Of a stretch of 64,000 nucleotides of DNA, positions 8,941 through 17,435 are shown piece after piece. The stretch's first letter is position 1. Each line of letters opens with the position of its first letter. The notes under the pieces were generated by a model. It was not told where the DNA came from. It saw only the letters and a list, made by a program, of their open reading frames with translations, and ran no database searches. Both the position numbers and the translations under genes were made by a program. The stretch is from contig NZ_JABWGO010000009.1 of NCBI RefSeq assembly GCF_013363995.1, positions 1 through 64,000 on the forward strand, read 5' to 3'. This DNA comes from Nonomuraea rhodomycinica (lineage in GTDB: Bacteria; Actinomycetota; Actinomycetes; Streptosporangiales; Streptosporangiaceae).

Positions 8941-9921
8941 TCAGCTCGTGGGGAGCCAGGCCTTGACCTTGTCGGGGTTGTCGGCCACCCACTTGGCGGC
9001 CGCCTCGTCGGCCGACATCTTGTCCTCGGCGATGTACTTGGCCACCAGGTTCTGGTCGTCGTTCGTCCAGGTGAAGTTCTTGACCAGGGTGTAGGCGGGG
9101 CTGCCGGAGTCCGCGAACTTCTTGCTCACGATCTTGTCCAGCTCGTACGGCGGGTAGTCGCACGCCACCTTGGCCGGATCGGCGTCGCAGCCCTCGGTGT
9201 AGGGGGGCAGGTTGACCTTGACCAGCTTCACCTCCGACAGGAACCACTGCGGCTCGTAGAAGTAGCCGATGACCGGCTTCTGCTGCTTCTCCGACTGGCG
9301 GAAGGCGGTGATGAGCGCGGTCTCGCTGCCCGCGTACACGACCTTGTAGTCGAGCTTGAGGTTCTTCACCAGGGCCGCGTCGTTGGTGACGAACGAGGGA
9401 TCGCCGTCAAGCAACTGGCCCTTGCCGTCGGATTCGGAGGTCTTGAACAGCGAGGCGTACTTGTTGAGGTTCTTGCCGTCGGTGATGTCCGGGTACTTCT
9501 TGGCCATCCACGGCGCCACGTACCAGCCGATGACGCCCTTGTTGCCGGTCGGCCCCGCCGACACGGCCACCTTCTGGTCGTCGATGTACTTCTTCTTCAG
9601 GTCGTCGTGGGCCCAGTTCTCGACGATCGCGTCCACCTCGCCGGTCGCGAAGCCCTGCCAGGCCACCTCCTCCTTCAGGTCCTTCTTCACCACCTTGCAG
9701 CCGAGCTGTTTCTCGGCCACGTGGGCGATCACCGCCGCGTTGGCCTCGTAGCCGACCCACGGGTTGACCGCGAGGTTGAACGTGCCGCAGCCTTTCGAGC
9801 CGCCGGCCGAGGCGGTGCCGCCGGTCTCGCCGACCTTCGCTCCGCCGCACGCGGTGAGCAGGAGGCCGGCGCCCGTCACGAGCGCGGCGACCCTGACCTT
9901 TCCGCTCCTGGTAACTGCCAC
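8941..9921 (-). CDS. opuAC: Glycine betaine ABC transporter, substrate-binding lipoprotein
   Basis: The 326-residue protein begins with a basic start, a hydrophobic stretch and a lipobox LLLTAC with the acylated cysteine at residue 25, so it is anchored outside the membrane. The mature part carries NPWVGYEANAAV and IVENWAHDDL, typical of OpuAC/ProX-type quaternary-amine binding proteins whose aromatic cage holds the trimethylammonium group. I set the start at the GTG at 9921, which has AGGAGG seven bases upstream; the open frame continues far upstream but in the shadow of the permease gene. It is the last gene of the transporter operon, 44 bases after the permease. The ligand could be betaine, choline or carnitine; the neighbourhood favours betaine. 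Confidence 0.9.
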   Translation of the reverse strand: MAVTRSGKVRVAALVTGAGLLLTACGGAKVGETGGTASAGGSKGCGTFNLAVNPWVGYEANAAVIAHVAEKQLGCKVVKKDLKEEVAWQGFATGEVDAIVENWAHDDLKKKYIDDQKVAVSAGPTGNKGVIGWYVAPWMAKKYPDITDGKNLNKYASLFKTSESDGKGQLLDGDPSFVTNDAALVKNLKLDYKVVYAGSETALITAFRQSEKQQKPVIGYFYEPQWFLSEVKLVKVNLPPYTEGCDADPAKVACDYPPYELDKIVSKKFADSGSPAYTLVKNFTWTNDDQNLVAKYIAEDKMSADEAAAKWVADNPDKVKAWLPTS

Positions 9922-9965
9922 CTGGTCCTCCTGGGTGTCTCGGGCCGAGAACCGGCCGGTGTCGT

Positions 9966-11963
9966 TCACTTGTGGTGCGGCCCGCCGTGAGCCGCCACGT
10001 CCGCCCGCTGGGTGGCGGCCCGCATGACCCGGTCGAGCACGATGCCGAGCACGACGATCGCCAGCCCGGCGGCCAGCCCCTTGCCCCGCAGCTGGTGCTG
10101 CGAGAAGCCGGCCACGACGTCGTAGCCGAGCGCGCCCGCGCCGACCAGACCGCCCACGACCACCATCGACAGCACGTAGATGAGCCCCTGGCTGGCCGCC
10201 AGCGTCACGGCGCTGCGCGCCATCGGGAGCTGGACCTTGGAGATGAGCTGCCAGGTGCTGGCCCCCGCCGAGGTGGCGGCCTCGACGGTGGTGGGCGAGA
10301 CGCCCCTGATGCCCTCGGCCACCAGCTTGATCGCCACGGGCGCCGCGAACACCACGGCCGCGATGATCGCGGTGAACCGCGTCGCGCCGAACAGGCCGAG
10401 GATGGGCACCAGGTAGACGAAGGCCGGCATGGTCTGGCCGGCGTCCAGCACGGGCCGCAGCACGGTGTCCGCCCGGTCGCTGCGGCCTATCCACACCCCG
10501 GCGACCACGCCGAGCAGCATGACGAGGACCGTCGCGACGATGGTCGAGGCCAGCGTGACCATGCTGTCCTGCCACAGCCCGAGCAGCACCAGCAGCAGCA
10601 GCCCGGCCGCGGTCACCAGCGCGGCGCGCACGCTGCCCACCAGCAGGGCGAGGACCACGGCCACGATCGTGACCAGCCACCAGGGCGTGCCGGTCAGCAG
10701 CGCCTCCAGCCGGTTGAGGAACTGGTTGGTCAGCAGGTTCTTCACGGCGTCGGTGTAGGCGACCAGGCTGTCCTGCACCCACTGGCTCGCGGCGTCGGCC
10801 GCGCGGCGCACGTACGGGCCGGCGTTCGCCGCGACGGGGAACTCCGCCGCCCACACGTAGGTGTACGACAGGTACGCGAGCACCCCGGCGACGCCCAGGA
10901 CGCCCGCCACCTCCAGGCGGCGTCCCCGCGTCGTGCGCAGCCGTCCGGCCCGGCGCTGGACCTCCACCCGGCGGCTGGCCGCGGAGGTCACCCGGTCCAG
11001 CACCACCGCCATGATCACGATGGCCAGCCCGGCGTTGAAGGCGGTGCCGACGTCGAGCGTCTGCAGCGCCTTCAGCACCGTCTGCCCCAGGCCGGGCGCG
11101 TCGATGAGCGCCGCGATGGTGGCCATGGACAGGGCGGCCATGATGGTCTGGTTGACGCCCACGATGATCGTCTGCTTGGCCATGGGCAGCCGCACGTGCC
11201 GCAGCGCCTGAGCCGGCGTGGCGCCGAGCGAGGTGCCGGCCTCCAGCGTGTCGGAGGAGACCTGCCGGATGCCGTGCGCGGTGATGCGGATGGCCGGCGG
11301 GATCGCGTAGATCATCGTCGCGACCGTCGCGCTGGCCGGGCCGATGAGGAAGAACAGGGTGAGCGGCGCGAGGTAGACGAACGTCGGCATGGTCTGCATG
11401 AAGTCCAGCACCGGCGTCACCAGCCGGTTGAACCGGTCGCTCAGCCCGGCCCAGATGCCGAGCGGGATGCCCACCGCCAGCGACAGCGCCACCGCGGTCA
11501 GCGTGAGCGCCAGCGTGTCCATGCTCTCCTGCCACAGGCCCAGCGCGCCGAACGACAGGAACCCGGCGGCGGTCAGCAGCGCGACCTTCCTGTTGCCGTA
11601 CAGCAGGGCGACGGCGGTGGCGAGGCCGGTCACGCCGAGCCAGCCCAGCACGGGGACCGGCCGGCCCAGCGCCGGCTGGCTGATCAGCGCCTGGACGGCC
11701 GTCACGGCCTGGTCGATGAACAGCCGGATGTAGTTGATGAAGTAGAGGAACAGCGGGTTGCTGTTGCGGCTGTCGTCGACCGCGTCCATCGCCTCGTTCA
11801 GCGCGCCGTGCAGCGGGGTCAGCTCGGCCCCGCCCAGGGCGAACGTGTCGTGCCCGCGCAGCAGCGCCCAGCCCGCCGCCCACACCGCGAGCGCCAGGGC
11901 GATCAGGTACCTGCGGGCGGGCAGCCTGGCGGCGACCCCCCTGGTCGCGGAGAGGGCCGTCAT
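9966..11963 (-). CDS. opuAB: Glycine betaine ABC transporter permease, duplicated domain
   Basis: At 665 residues this is about twice a normal OpuAB/ProW permease. It contains two copies of the BPD-type permease domain: the first runs through ALTAVALSLAVGIPLGIWAG, TPVLDFMQTMPTFVYL and EAGTSLGATPAQALRHVRLP, the second through VTLASTIVATVLVMLLGVVA, RPVLDAGQTMPAFVYLVP and EAATSAGASTWQLISKVQLP. Each copy has its own EAA-type loop contacting the ATPase, so one polypeptide may supply both halves of the membrane pore. The start ATG at 11963 overlaps the ATPase stop in ATGA. Fused duplicated permeases of this kind occur in actinobacterial quaternary-amine importers. Confidence 0.92.
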   Translation of the reverse strand: MTALSATRGVAARLPARRYLIALALAVWAAGWALLRGHDTFALGGAELTPLHGALNEAMDAVDDSRNSNPLFLYFINYIRLFIDQAVTAVQALISQPALGRPVPVLGWLGVTGLATAVALLYGNRKVALLTAAGFLSFGALGLWQESMDTLALTLTAVALSLAVGIPLGIWAGLSDRFNRLVTPVLDFMQTMPTFVYLAPLTLFFLIGPASATVATMIYAIPPAIRITAHGIRQVSSDTLEAGTSLGATPAQALRHVRLPMAKQTIIVGVNQTIMAALSMATIAALIDAPGLGQTVLKALQTLDVGTAFNAGLAIVIMAVVLDRVTSAASRRVEVQRRAGRLRTTRGRRLEVAGVLGVAGVLAYLSYTYVWAAEFPVAANAGPYVRRAADAASQWVQDSLVAYTDAVKNLLTNQFLNRLEALLTGTPWWLVTIVAVVLALLVGSVRAALVTAAGLLLLVLLGLWQDSMVTLASTIVATVLVMLLGVVAGVWIGRSDRADTVLRPVLDAGQTMPAFVYLVPILGLFGATRFTAIIAAVVFAAPVAIKLVAEGIRGVSPTTVEAATSAGASTWQLISKVQLPMARSAVTLAASQGLIYVLSMVVVGGLVGAGALGYDVVAGFSQHQLRGKGLAAGLAIVVLGIVLDRVMRAATQRADVAAHGGPHHK

Positions 11964-13021
11964 CCCTCCGCCTTCCCGGCGATCACCTCGAGGATCTCCG
12001 CGCTCGTGACCACTCCCAGCAGCTGTCCGCCGTCCGTCACGCGCACCGGCCGCTCGGCGGAGAGCACGGCGTGGACGGCATCGCGGATGACCACGTCGGG
12101 GCCGAGCTCGGGACCGTCGAGCGGCTCGCCGGGCTGCGGCGGGCGCATGACCCAGCGCAGCGTGAGCACGTGGGAGCGGGGGACGTCGCTGACGAAGTCG
12201 CGCACGTAGTCGTCGGCCGGGGCGCCCACGACCTGGTCGGGCGTGCCGACCTGGACGACCTCGCCGTCGCGCATGATGAGGATCCGGTCGCCCAGCTTCA
12301 GCGCCTCGCTCAGGTCGTGGGTGATGAAGATCATCGTCTTGCCGACCTCCTGGTGCAGCCGGATGACCTCGTTCTGCATCTCGCGCCTGATCAGCGGGTC
12401 CAGCGCGGAGAACGGCTCGTCGAACAGCAGCACCTCGGGGTCGGCCGCGAGCGCCCGGGCCAGGCCCACGCGCTGCTGCATGCCGCCGGAGAGCTGGTCG
12501 GGGTAGGAGTTCTCGAAGCCGTTGAGCCCGACCAGGCCGACGACCTCGCGGGCCCGCGCGTAGCGGTCCTGCTTGGCCACCCCGCGGATCTCCAGCCCGA
12601 AGGCGACGTTGTCGAGCACGCACCGGTGCGGCAGCAGGCCGAAGTGCTGGAAGACCATCGCCATGCGGTGCCTGCGCAGCTCGCGCAGCCGGCGCTCGTC
12701 GGCCTTGCGCACGTCCTCGCCGTCCAGCAGGATCTCGCCGGCCGTGGGCTCGATCAGCCTGGTCAGGCAGCGGACCAGGGTGGACTTGCCGGAGCCCGAC
12801 AGTCCCATGACGACGAACACCTCGCCCCGCCGGACCTCGAAGGAGACGTCACGGACGGCCGCGACGCAGCCCGACTGCTCCTTGAGCTCCTTGCGGCTGA
12901 GCGAGCTGCCCACGACGCTCTCCGCCTTCGGGCCGAACACCTTCCACAGCTCGCGCACGGAGAGGATCGGGGGGACATCGGTGTCGGGTGCACTACGTTC
13001 GGCCACTGACGGTGCGGTCAT
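11960..13021 (-). CDS. opuAA: Glycine betaine ABC transporter, ATP-binding subunit
   Basis: This 353-residue ATPase has Walker A GLSGSGKS, signature LSGGMQQR, Walker B VLLFDEPFSALDP and the OpuA/ProV feature of a C-terminal CBS-type regulatory tail, although the tail is short here (about 110 residues after the nucleotide-binding domain). The N-terminal WKVFGPKAES stretch is typical of the OpuAA family. I prefer the ATG at 13021, five bases after GAGAGG, over the GTG six bases upstream that overlaps this ribosome site. It begins 32 bases after betB, so uptake and betaine aldehyde oxidation share one message. Confidence 0.93.
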   Translation of the reverse strand: MTAPSVAERSAPDTDVPPILSVRELWKVFGPKAESVVGSSLSRKELKEQSGCVAAVRDVSFEVRRGEVFVVMGLSGSGKSTLVRCLTRLIEPTAGEILLDGEDVRKADERRLRELRRHRMAMVFQHFGLLPHRCVLDNVAFGLEIRGVAKQDRYARAREVVGLVGLNGFENSYPDQLSGGMQQRVGLARALAADPEVLLFDEPFSALDPLIRREMQNEVIRLHQEVGKTMIFITHDLSEALKLGDRILIMRDGEVVQVGTPDQVVGAPADDYVRDFVSDVPRSHVLTLRWVMRPPQPGEPLDGPELGPDVVIRDAVHAVLSAERPVRVTDGGQLLGVVTSAEILEVIAGKAEG

Positions 13022-13053
13022 GACCACCTCTCAGAGCGTTGGTCTTCGGAGCG

Positions 13054-14514
13054 TCAGTTCGCTGGGAACCACTTCTGGGCGCGCGGGCGGATGTTCTGCC
13101 ACACGTGCTTGATCTCTCGGTACTCGTCCAGCCCGGTCGGCCCGAGCTCGCGGCCGACGCCGGACTGCTTGAAGCCACCCCACTCGGCCTGCGGCACGTA
13201 GGGGTGGTAGTCGTTGATCCACACCGTGCCGTGGCGCAGCCGGCCGGCCACCCGCTGCGCCTTGCCCGCGTCCTGGGTCCAGACGGCGCCGGCCAGGCCG
13301 TACTCGGTGTCGTTGGCGAGGCGGACGGCCTCGTCCTCGGTGGTGAAGCGCTCCACGGTCAGCACGGGACCGAACGACTCCTCCCGCACGACGCGCATGC
13401 CCTGCTTGCACTCGTCGAGGACGGTGGGCCGGTAGAAGTGGCCGGGGCCGTCGAGCCGGTGACCGCCGCAGCGCAGGACGGCGCCCTCGGCCAGGCCCGC
13501 GGCCACGTACTCCTCCACCTTGGCGAGGTGCGCGGCGGAGATGAGCGGGCCCGTGTGGGCGTCGGGGTCGTCCGGCCCGCCCAGGCGGATCAGCTCGGCC
13601 CGCCGGACGACCTCGTCGACGAACGCGTCGTGCAGGGAGTCCTCGACGAGCAGCCGGGCGCCGGCGGAGCACACCTGCCCCGAGTGCAGGAACACGGCCG
13701 TGAGCGCGAAGTCGACCGCCGCTTCGAAGTCGGCGTCGGCGAAGACCACGTTGGGGTTCTTCCCGCCGAGTTCGAGCGCCACCCGCTTGACCGTGGCCGA
13801 GGCCGCGGCCATGAGGCGCCGCCCGGTGGCCAGGCCGCCGGTGAACGACACCAGGTCCACGTCCGGGTGCTCGGCCAGCGGCGCGCCGGCCGCCGCCCCG
13901 GCGCCCAGCACCAGGTTGGCGACACCGGCGGGCAGCCCCGCCTCCTCCAGCGCGCGCATCAGCAGGATCGCGGTGCTGGGGGTGAGCTCGCTGGGCTTGA
14001 GGACGAAGGTGTTGCCCGCCGCCAGCGCGGGGGCGACCTTCCAGGTCGCCTGCAGGAGGGGGTAGTTCCACGGGGTGATCAGGCCGCACACGCCGACCGG
14101 TTCGTAGACGATCCGGCTGATCGCGTCGTCGCGGCCGGTGTCGACCACGCGTCCCGCGTCGGTGCCGGCGACGCCGGCGAAGTAGCGTAGGGAGGCGACG
14201 GAGTCGTCGACGTCGTACTCGCTCTCGACGATGCGCTTGCCGGTGTCGCCCGACTCGGCGCGGGCGAACTGCGCCCGGTCGCGCTCCAGCAGGTCGGCGA
14301 CCCGGTGGAGGAGGGCGCCGCGCTCGCGGGCCGGGGTGGCCGGCCAGGGGCCGTGGTCGAACGCCTGCCTGGCGGCCTGGATCGCGGCCACGGCGTCGGT
14401 CGCGGTGGCTTCTGCGACCGTGGTAACGAGACTGCCGTCGGCGGGCGAGTGAATGCTGCGCTGGCCACCGTCGGCTGGCTTGGTCCACGTGCCGCCGATG
14501 TAGAGATCGGTCAT
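13054..14514 (-). CDS. betB: Betaine aldehyde dehydrogenase (aldehyde dehydrogenase family)
   Basis: The 486-residue enzyme belongs to the NAD(P)-dependent aldehyde dehydrogenase family. The catalytic pair is visible as the general-base glutamate in VALELGGKNP and the nucleophilic cysteine in SGQVCSAGARLL; TPWNYPL and EESFGPVL are further family motifs. Its job is inferred from position between the betaine transporter and the regulon operator: oxidation of betaine aldehyde, the product of the choline dehydrogenase gene at 15665, to glycine betaine. The start is the ATG at 14514 with AAAGGTG upstream. Aldehyde dehydrogenases are hard to assign to one substrate from sequence, and an aminoaldehyde substrate is possible. 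Confidence 0.9.
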   Translation of the reverse strand: MTDLYIGGTWTKPADGGQRSIHSPADGSLVTTVAEATATDAVAAIQAARQAFDHGPWPATPARERGALLHRVADLLERDRAQFARAESGDTGKRIVESEYDVDDSVASLRYFAGVAGTDAGRVVDTGRDDAISRIVYEPVGVCGLITPWNYPLLQATWKVAPALAAGNTFVLKPSELTPSTAILLMRALEEAGLPAGVANLVLGAGAAAGAPLAEHPDVDLVSFTGGLATGRRLMAAASATVKRVALELGGKNPNVVFADADFEAAVDFALTAVFLHSGQVCSAGARLLVEDSLHDAFVDEVVRRAELIRLGGPDDPDAHTGPLISAAHLAKVEEYVAAGLAEGAVLRCGGHRLDGPGHFYRPTVLDECKQGMRVVREESFGPVLTVERFTTEDEAVRLANDTEYGLAGAVWTQDAGKAQRVAGRLRHGTVWINDYHPYVPQAEWGGFKQSGVGRELGPTGLDEYREIKHVWQNIRPRAQKWFPAN

Positions 14515-14531
14515 CGGCACACCTTTGATCG

Positions 14532-14567
14532 TTGCGTACTGCGCAAGGCAATGCTTAATGGGGAACA
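14532..14567 (-). promoter_or_regulatory. Operator B: IclR-type palindrome before betB
   Basis: TTGCGTACTGCGCAA (14532-14546) matches TTGCG-N5-CGCAA exactly and lies 17 bases before the betB start. At the conserved 22-base distance from its centre, GGGAACA (14561-14567) matches the CGCAACA half-site at five of seven positions. The -10-like hexamer seen at operators A, D and E is not obvious here. Confidence 0.6.
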
Positions 14568-14683
14568 GAATCGACGGCCGTTCCCGATTCGTCAAGACCT
14601 GGGGCAAATCCCCGCCGAATCCTTACGCTGCGCTTTCGCTCTTCGCCGTCCCCTCTTGACTGGAGCGTGCCAGGACATCACGC

Positions 14684-14719
14684 TGTTGCGTATACATCAC
14701 CGTCTTGCGCCATACGCAA
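14684..14719 (+). promoter_or_regulatory. Operator C: IclR-type palindrome plus half-site before purU
   Basis: TTGCGCCATACGCAA (14705-14719) is a perfect TTGCG-N5-CGCAA site. The distal half-site TGTTGCG ends at 14690, 22 bases from the palindrome centre, the mirror image of operators A and D as expected for a gene on the opposite strand. A further CGCAAC follows at 14722-14727. The purU start codon is 22 bases downstream, with CAGGAGG between. Confidence 0.7.
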
Positions 14720-14741
14720 CACGCAACACCCAGGAGGTGCG

Positions 14742-15605
14742 ATGTCTCCTCGGCCCGATCCTGGACGCGAGTTCATCCTCACGGTCTCCTGTGCCGACAA
14801 GCCGGGCATCGTGTACGCGGTGACGAGCTTCCTGGTACAGCACGGCGGCAACATGCTCCAGAGCAAGCAGTTCAACGACCGCAGGGGCGGCGGCTTCTTC
14901 ATGCGCGTGCACTTCGCGGCCCGGCACGGCCTCGACGAGCTGCGCGCCGGCTTCGCCTACGTCGGCGAGTCGTTCCAGATGACCTGGCAGCTCAACGACG
15001 CCGCGACGCCCACCAGGTCGCTCATCATGGTCTCGAAGTTCGGCCACTGCGTGAACGACCTGCTCTTCCGCAAGCAGGTGGGCGGCCTGAACATCGAGAT
15101 CCCGGCGATCGTCTCCAACCACCCCGACCTGGAACCGCTCGCCGCCTCCTACGGCGTGCCGTTCCACCACGTGCCGGTCACCCCGGACACCAAGGCCGAG
15201 GCGGAGGCCAGGGTGCTGGAGCTGGTCGAGGAGTACGAGGCCGACCTCGTCGTGCTGGCCCGCTACATGCAGATCCTGTCCGACGACACGTGCAAGCGGC
15301 TGGAAGGCCGGGCCATCAACATCCACCACTCGTTCCTGCCGGGCTTCAAGGGCGCCAAGCCGTACCACCAGGCGCACGAGCGCGGCGTGAAGCTCATCGG
15401 CGCGACCGCGCACTACGTCACGGCGGACCTCGACGAGGGCCCGATCATCGAGCAGGACGTCGCGCGGGTGGACCACGAGCTCGACCCCGACGAGCTGAGC
15501 GCGGTGGGCAGGGACGTCGAGGCGCAGGTGCTCGCCCGCGCCGTGAAGTGGCACAGCGAGCAGCGCGTCCTGCTCAACGGGGACCGCACAGTCGTCTTCC
15601 GCTGA
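14742..15605 (+). CDS. purU: Formyltetrahydrofolate deformylase
   Basis: The 287-residue protein has an N-terminal ACT domain (FILTVSCADKPGIVYAVTSF, from about residue 11) and a C-terminal formyltransferase-fold domain with the catalytic asparagine-histidine-aspartate set in INIHHSFLPGFKGAKPY and ATAHYVTADLDEGPIIEQD. PurU hydrolyses 10-formyl-THF to formate and free THF. In this island it would recycle the folate loaded with methyl groups by dimethylglycine oxidase and sarcosine oxidase. The ATG at 14742 follows CAGGAGG; the longer open frame would swallow the operator. It is the only plus-strand catabolic gene here and is monocistronic. Confidence 0.95.
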   Translation: MSPRPDPGREFILTVSCADKPGIVYAVTSFLVQHGGNMLQSKQFNDRRGGGFFMRVHFAARHGLDELRAGFAYVGESFQMTWQLNDAATPTRSLIMVSKFGHCVNDLLFRKQVGGLNIEIPAIVSNHPDLEPLAASYGVPFHHVPVTPDTKAEAEARVLELVEEYEADLVVLARYMQILSDDTCKRLEGRAINIHHSFLPGFKGAKPYHQAHERGVKLIGATAHYVTADLDEGPIIEQDVARVDHELDPDELSAVGRDVEAQVLARAVKWHSEQRVLLNGDRTVVFR

Positions 15606-15622
15606 GGCGGAAGAAACAGGCA

Positions 15623-15662
15623 AGGAGGCGGTGGGGACCGCGGCGGGCCCCCACCGCCTCCT
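15623..15662. terminator. Bidirectional terminator between purU and betA
   Basis: Complementary 14-base arms, AGGAGGCGGTGGGG (15623-15636) and its complement (15649-15662), are followed by TTTCT on the plus strand. It lies between the convergent stops of purU (15605) and betA (15665) and can serve both. Confidence 0.8.
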
Positions 15663-15664
15663 TT

Positions 15665-17308
15665 CTATGCCTGGGCGCGGTGCCGGTAGAACTCGGTGGT
15701 CTCGGGCGGGAGCGGGGTGTTGCCGAGGATCAGGTCGGCCGCCTTCTCCGCCAGCATCATGACCGGCGCGTAGATGTTGCCGTTCGTGACGTACGGCATG
15801 GCCGAGGCGTCCACCACGCGCAGCCCGTCGACGCCGTGGACCCGCATGGTCTCCGGGTCGAGCACGGACATCTCGTCGATCCCCATCCTGGCCGTGCAGG
15901 AGGGGTGCAGCGCCGTCTCGCCGTCCCGCGCGACCCAGTCGAGGATCTCCTCGTCGGTCTCCACGGACGGCCCGGGCGACAGCTCGCCGGTGCTGAACTT
16001 CCCCAGGGCGGGCTGGCCGAGGATGCTCCGGGCGACCCTGACGGCCTCCACCCACTCCCTGCGGTCCTGCTCGGTGGACAGGTAGTTGAACCGCAGGGCC
16101 GGATGCTCCCGGGGGTCGGTGCTCTTGATCTTCACCGAGCCGCGGGCGTCGGAGTACATCGGCCCGACGTGCACCTGGTAGCCGTGCCCGCCCGCGGGCG
16201 CCGAGCCGTCGTAGCGCACGGCGATGGGCAGGAAGTGGAACATCAGGTTGGGGTAGTCGACGTCGTCGTTGCTGCGGACGAACCCGCCCGCCTCGAAGTG
16301 GTTGGTCGCCCCCGGTCCCCTGCGCAGGAACAGCCACTGCGCCCCGATCCACGGATGGCGCCACTTCTGCAGGTTGGGCTGCATCGAGACCGGCTGGGAG
16401 CAGCCGTGCTGGATGTAGACCTCCAGGTGGTCCTGGAGGTTCTCGCCGACGCCCGGCAGGTCGTGGACCACGTCGATGCCGAGGGCGGCCAACTCCTTGG
16501 CGTTGCCGACGCCGGACAACTGGAGCAGTTGCGGGGAGTTGATGGCGCCGCCGGCCAGGATGACCTCCTTGGCCCGCACGGTGCCGCCGTCGTACTCCAC
16601 GCCGACCGCCCGCGTGCCCTCGAAGAGGATCCTCGACACGAACGCGCGGGTCTTGACCGTGAGGTTGGGCCGTTTGAGCACGGGGTGCAGGTAGGCGCGG
16701 GCCGCGCTGAGCCGGCGGCCGTTCCTGATGTTGCGGTCGAAGCGGGCGAAGCCCTCCTGGCGGTAGCCGTTGACGTCGTCCGTGAGGGGGTAGCCGGCCT
16801 GCTGGACGGCCTCGAAGAACGCCCCGAACAGCGGCGTGGTGGCCGGCCCGCGCTCCATGACCAGCGGTCCGTCGTGGCCGCGGAAGGGCGTGCCCGGGTC
16901 GCCCAGGCAGTTCTCCATCCGCTTGAAGTACGGCAGGCAGTGGGCGTAGTCCCAGTTCTTCATCCCCGGGTCGGCGCCCCAGCGCTCGTAGTCCATGGGG
17001 TTGCCCCGCTGGAAGATCATGCCGTTGATGCTGCTGGAGCCGCCGAGCACCTTCCCGCGGGCGTGGTAGATCCGCCGGCCGTGCATGAACGGCTCCGGTT
17101 CGGACTCGTAGCGCCAGTCGTAGAAGCGGTTGCCGATGGGGAAGGGGAGGGCGGCGGGCATGTGGATGAACACGTCCCACGGATAGTCCGGCCGGCCGGC
17201 CTCCAGGACCAGCACCCGCGTGCCGGGATCCGCGGACAGCCGGTTGGCCAGGGCGCAGCCGGCCGAGCCGCCTCCGACGATGACGAAGTCGTAGTGGTGT
17301 GACGTCAT
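15665..17308 (-). CDS. betA: Choline dehydrogenase (GMC oxidoreductase)
   Basis: The 547-residue GMC-family flavoprotein has the FAD motif FVIVGGGSAGCALANRL near residue 8, GGSSSINGMIFQRGNP (GMC signature 1), ILAGGAINSPQLLQLSG (signature 2) and the C-terminal active-site region HPSCTARMG with GNIYAPVMMLAEKAAD. BetA oxidises choline to betaine aldehyde at the membrane. I chose the ATG at 17308 with GAGG upstream; ATG codons further up lack better signals. It is transcribed alone, divergent from the IclR gene, with operator D in the shared upstream region. Another alcohol substrate is possible, but the choline-catabolic context is consistent. Confidence 0.92.
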   Translation of the reverse strand: MTSHHYDFVIVGGGSAGCALANRLSADPGTRVLVLEAGRPDYPWDVFIHMPAALPFPIGNRFYDWRYESEPEPFMHGRRIYHARGKVLGGSSSINGMIFQRGNPMDYERWGADPGMKNWDYAHCLPYFKRMENCLGDPGTPFRGHDGPLVMERGPATTPLFGAFFEAVQQAGYPLTDDVNGYRQEGFARFDRNIRNGRRLSAARAYLHPVLKRPNLTVKTRAFVSRILFEGTRAVGVEYDGGTVRAKEVILAGGAINSPQLLQLSGVGNAKELAALGIDVVHDLPGVGENLQDHLEVYIQHGCSQPVSMQPNLQKWRHPWIGAQWLFLRRGPGATNHFEAGGFVRSNDDVDYPNLMFHFLPIAVRYDGSAPAGGHGYQVHVGPMYSDARGSVKIKSTDPREHPALRFNYLSTEQDRREWVEAVRVARSILGQPALGKFSTGELSPGPSVETDEEILDWVARDGETALHPSCTARMGIDEMSVLDPETMRVHGVDGLRVVDASAMPYVTNGNIYAPVMMLAEKAADLILGNTPLPPETTEFYRHRAQA

Positions 17309-17342
17309 AGTGCCTCGTCTCATCGCACGTTTCACCAAATCG

Positions 17343-17378
17343 TAGCGCCATACGCACTGCGTTTCACTAGTCGCAACA
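17343..17378 (-). promoter_or_regulatory. Operator D: IclR-type site between betA and the regulator
   Basis: TAGCGCCATACGCAC (17343-17357) shares the 12-base core GCGCCATACGCA with operator C. The half-site CGCAACA starts at 17372, 22 bases from the centre as at operator A, and the 11-base string CGCAACAAGAG is identical in A and D. On the minus strand it supplies a -35-like TTGCGA (17376-17371) and a -10-like TATGGC (17352-17347) with an 18-base spacer. As the region between divergent betA and the IclR gene, it could also mediate autoregulation. Confidence 0.65.
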
Positions 17379-17423
17379 AGAGATCTTTTCGTGCTGCGAT
17401 CGACGGAAGTTCCTCAAAGCACT

Positions 17424-17429
17424 TACAGT
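17424..17429 (+). promoter_or_regulatory. -10 element of a leaderless promoter for the IclR gene
   Basis: TACAGT fits the actinobacterial TANNNT -10 consensus and ends six bases before the ATG at 17436. There is no ribosome-binding site before this ATG, so the transcript is probably leaderless. Confidence 0.5.
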
Positions 17430-17435
17430 TTCGCT

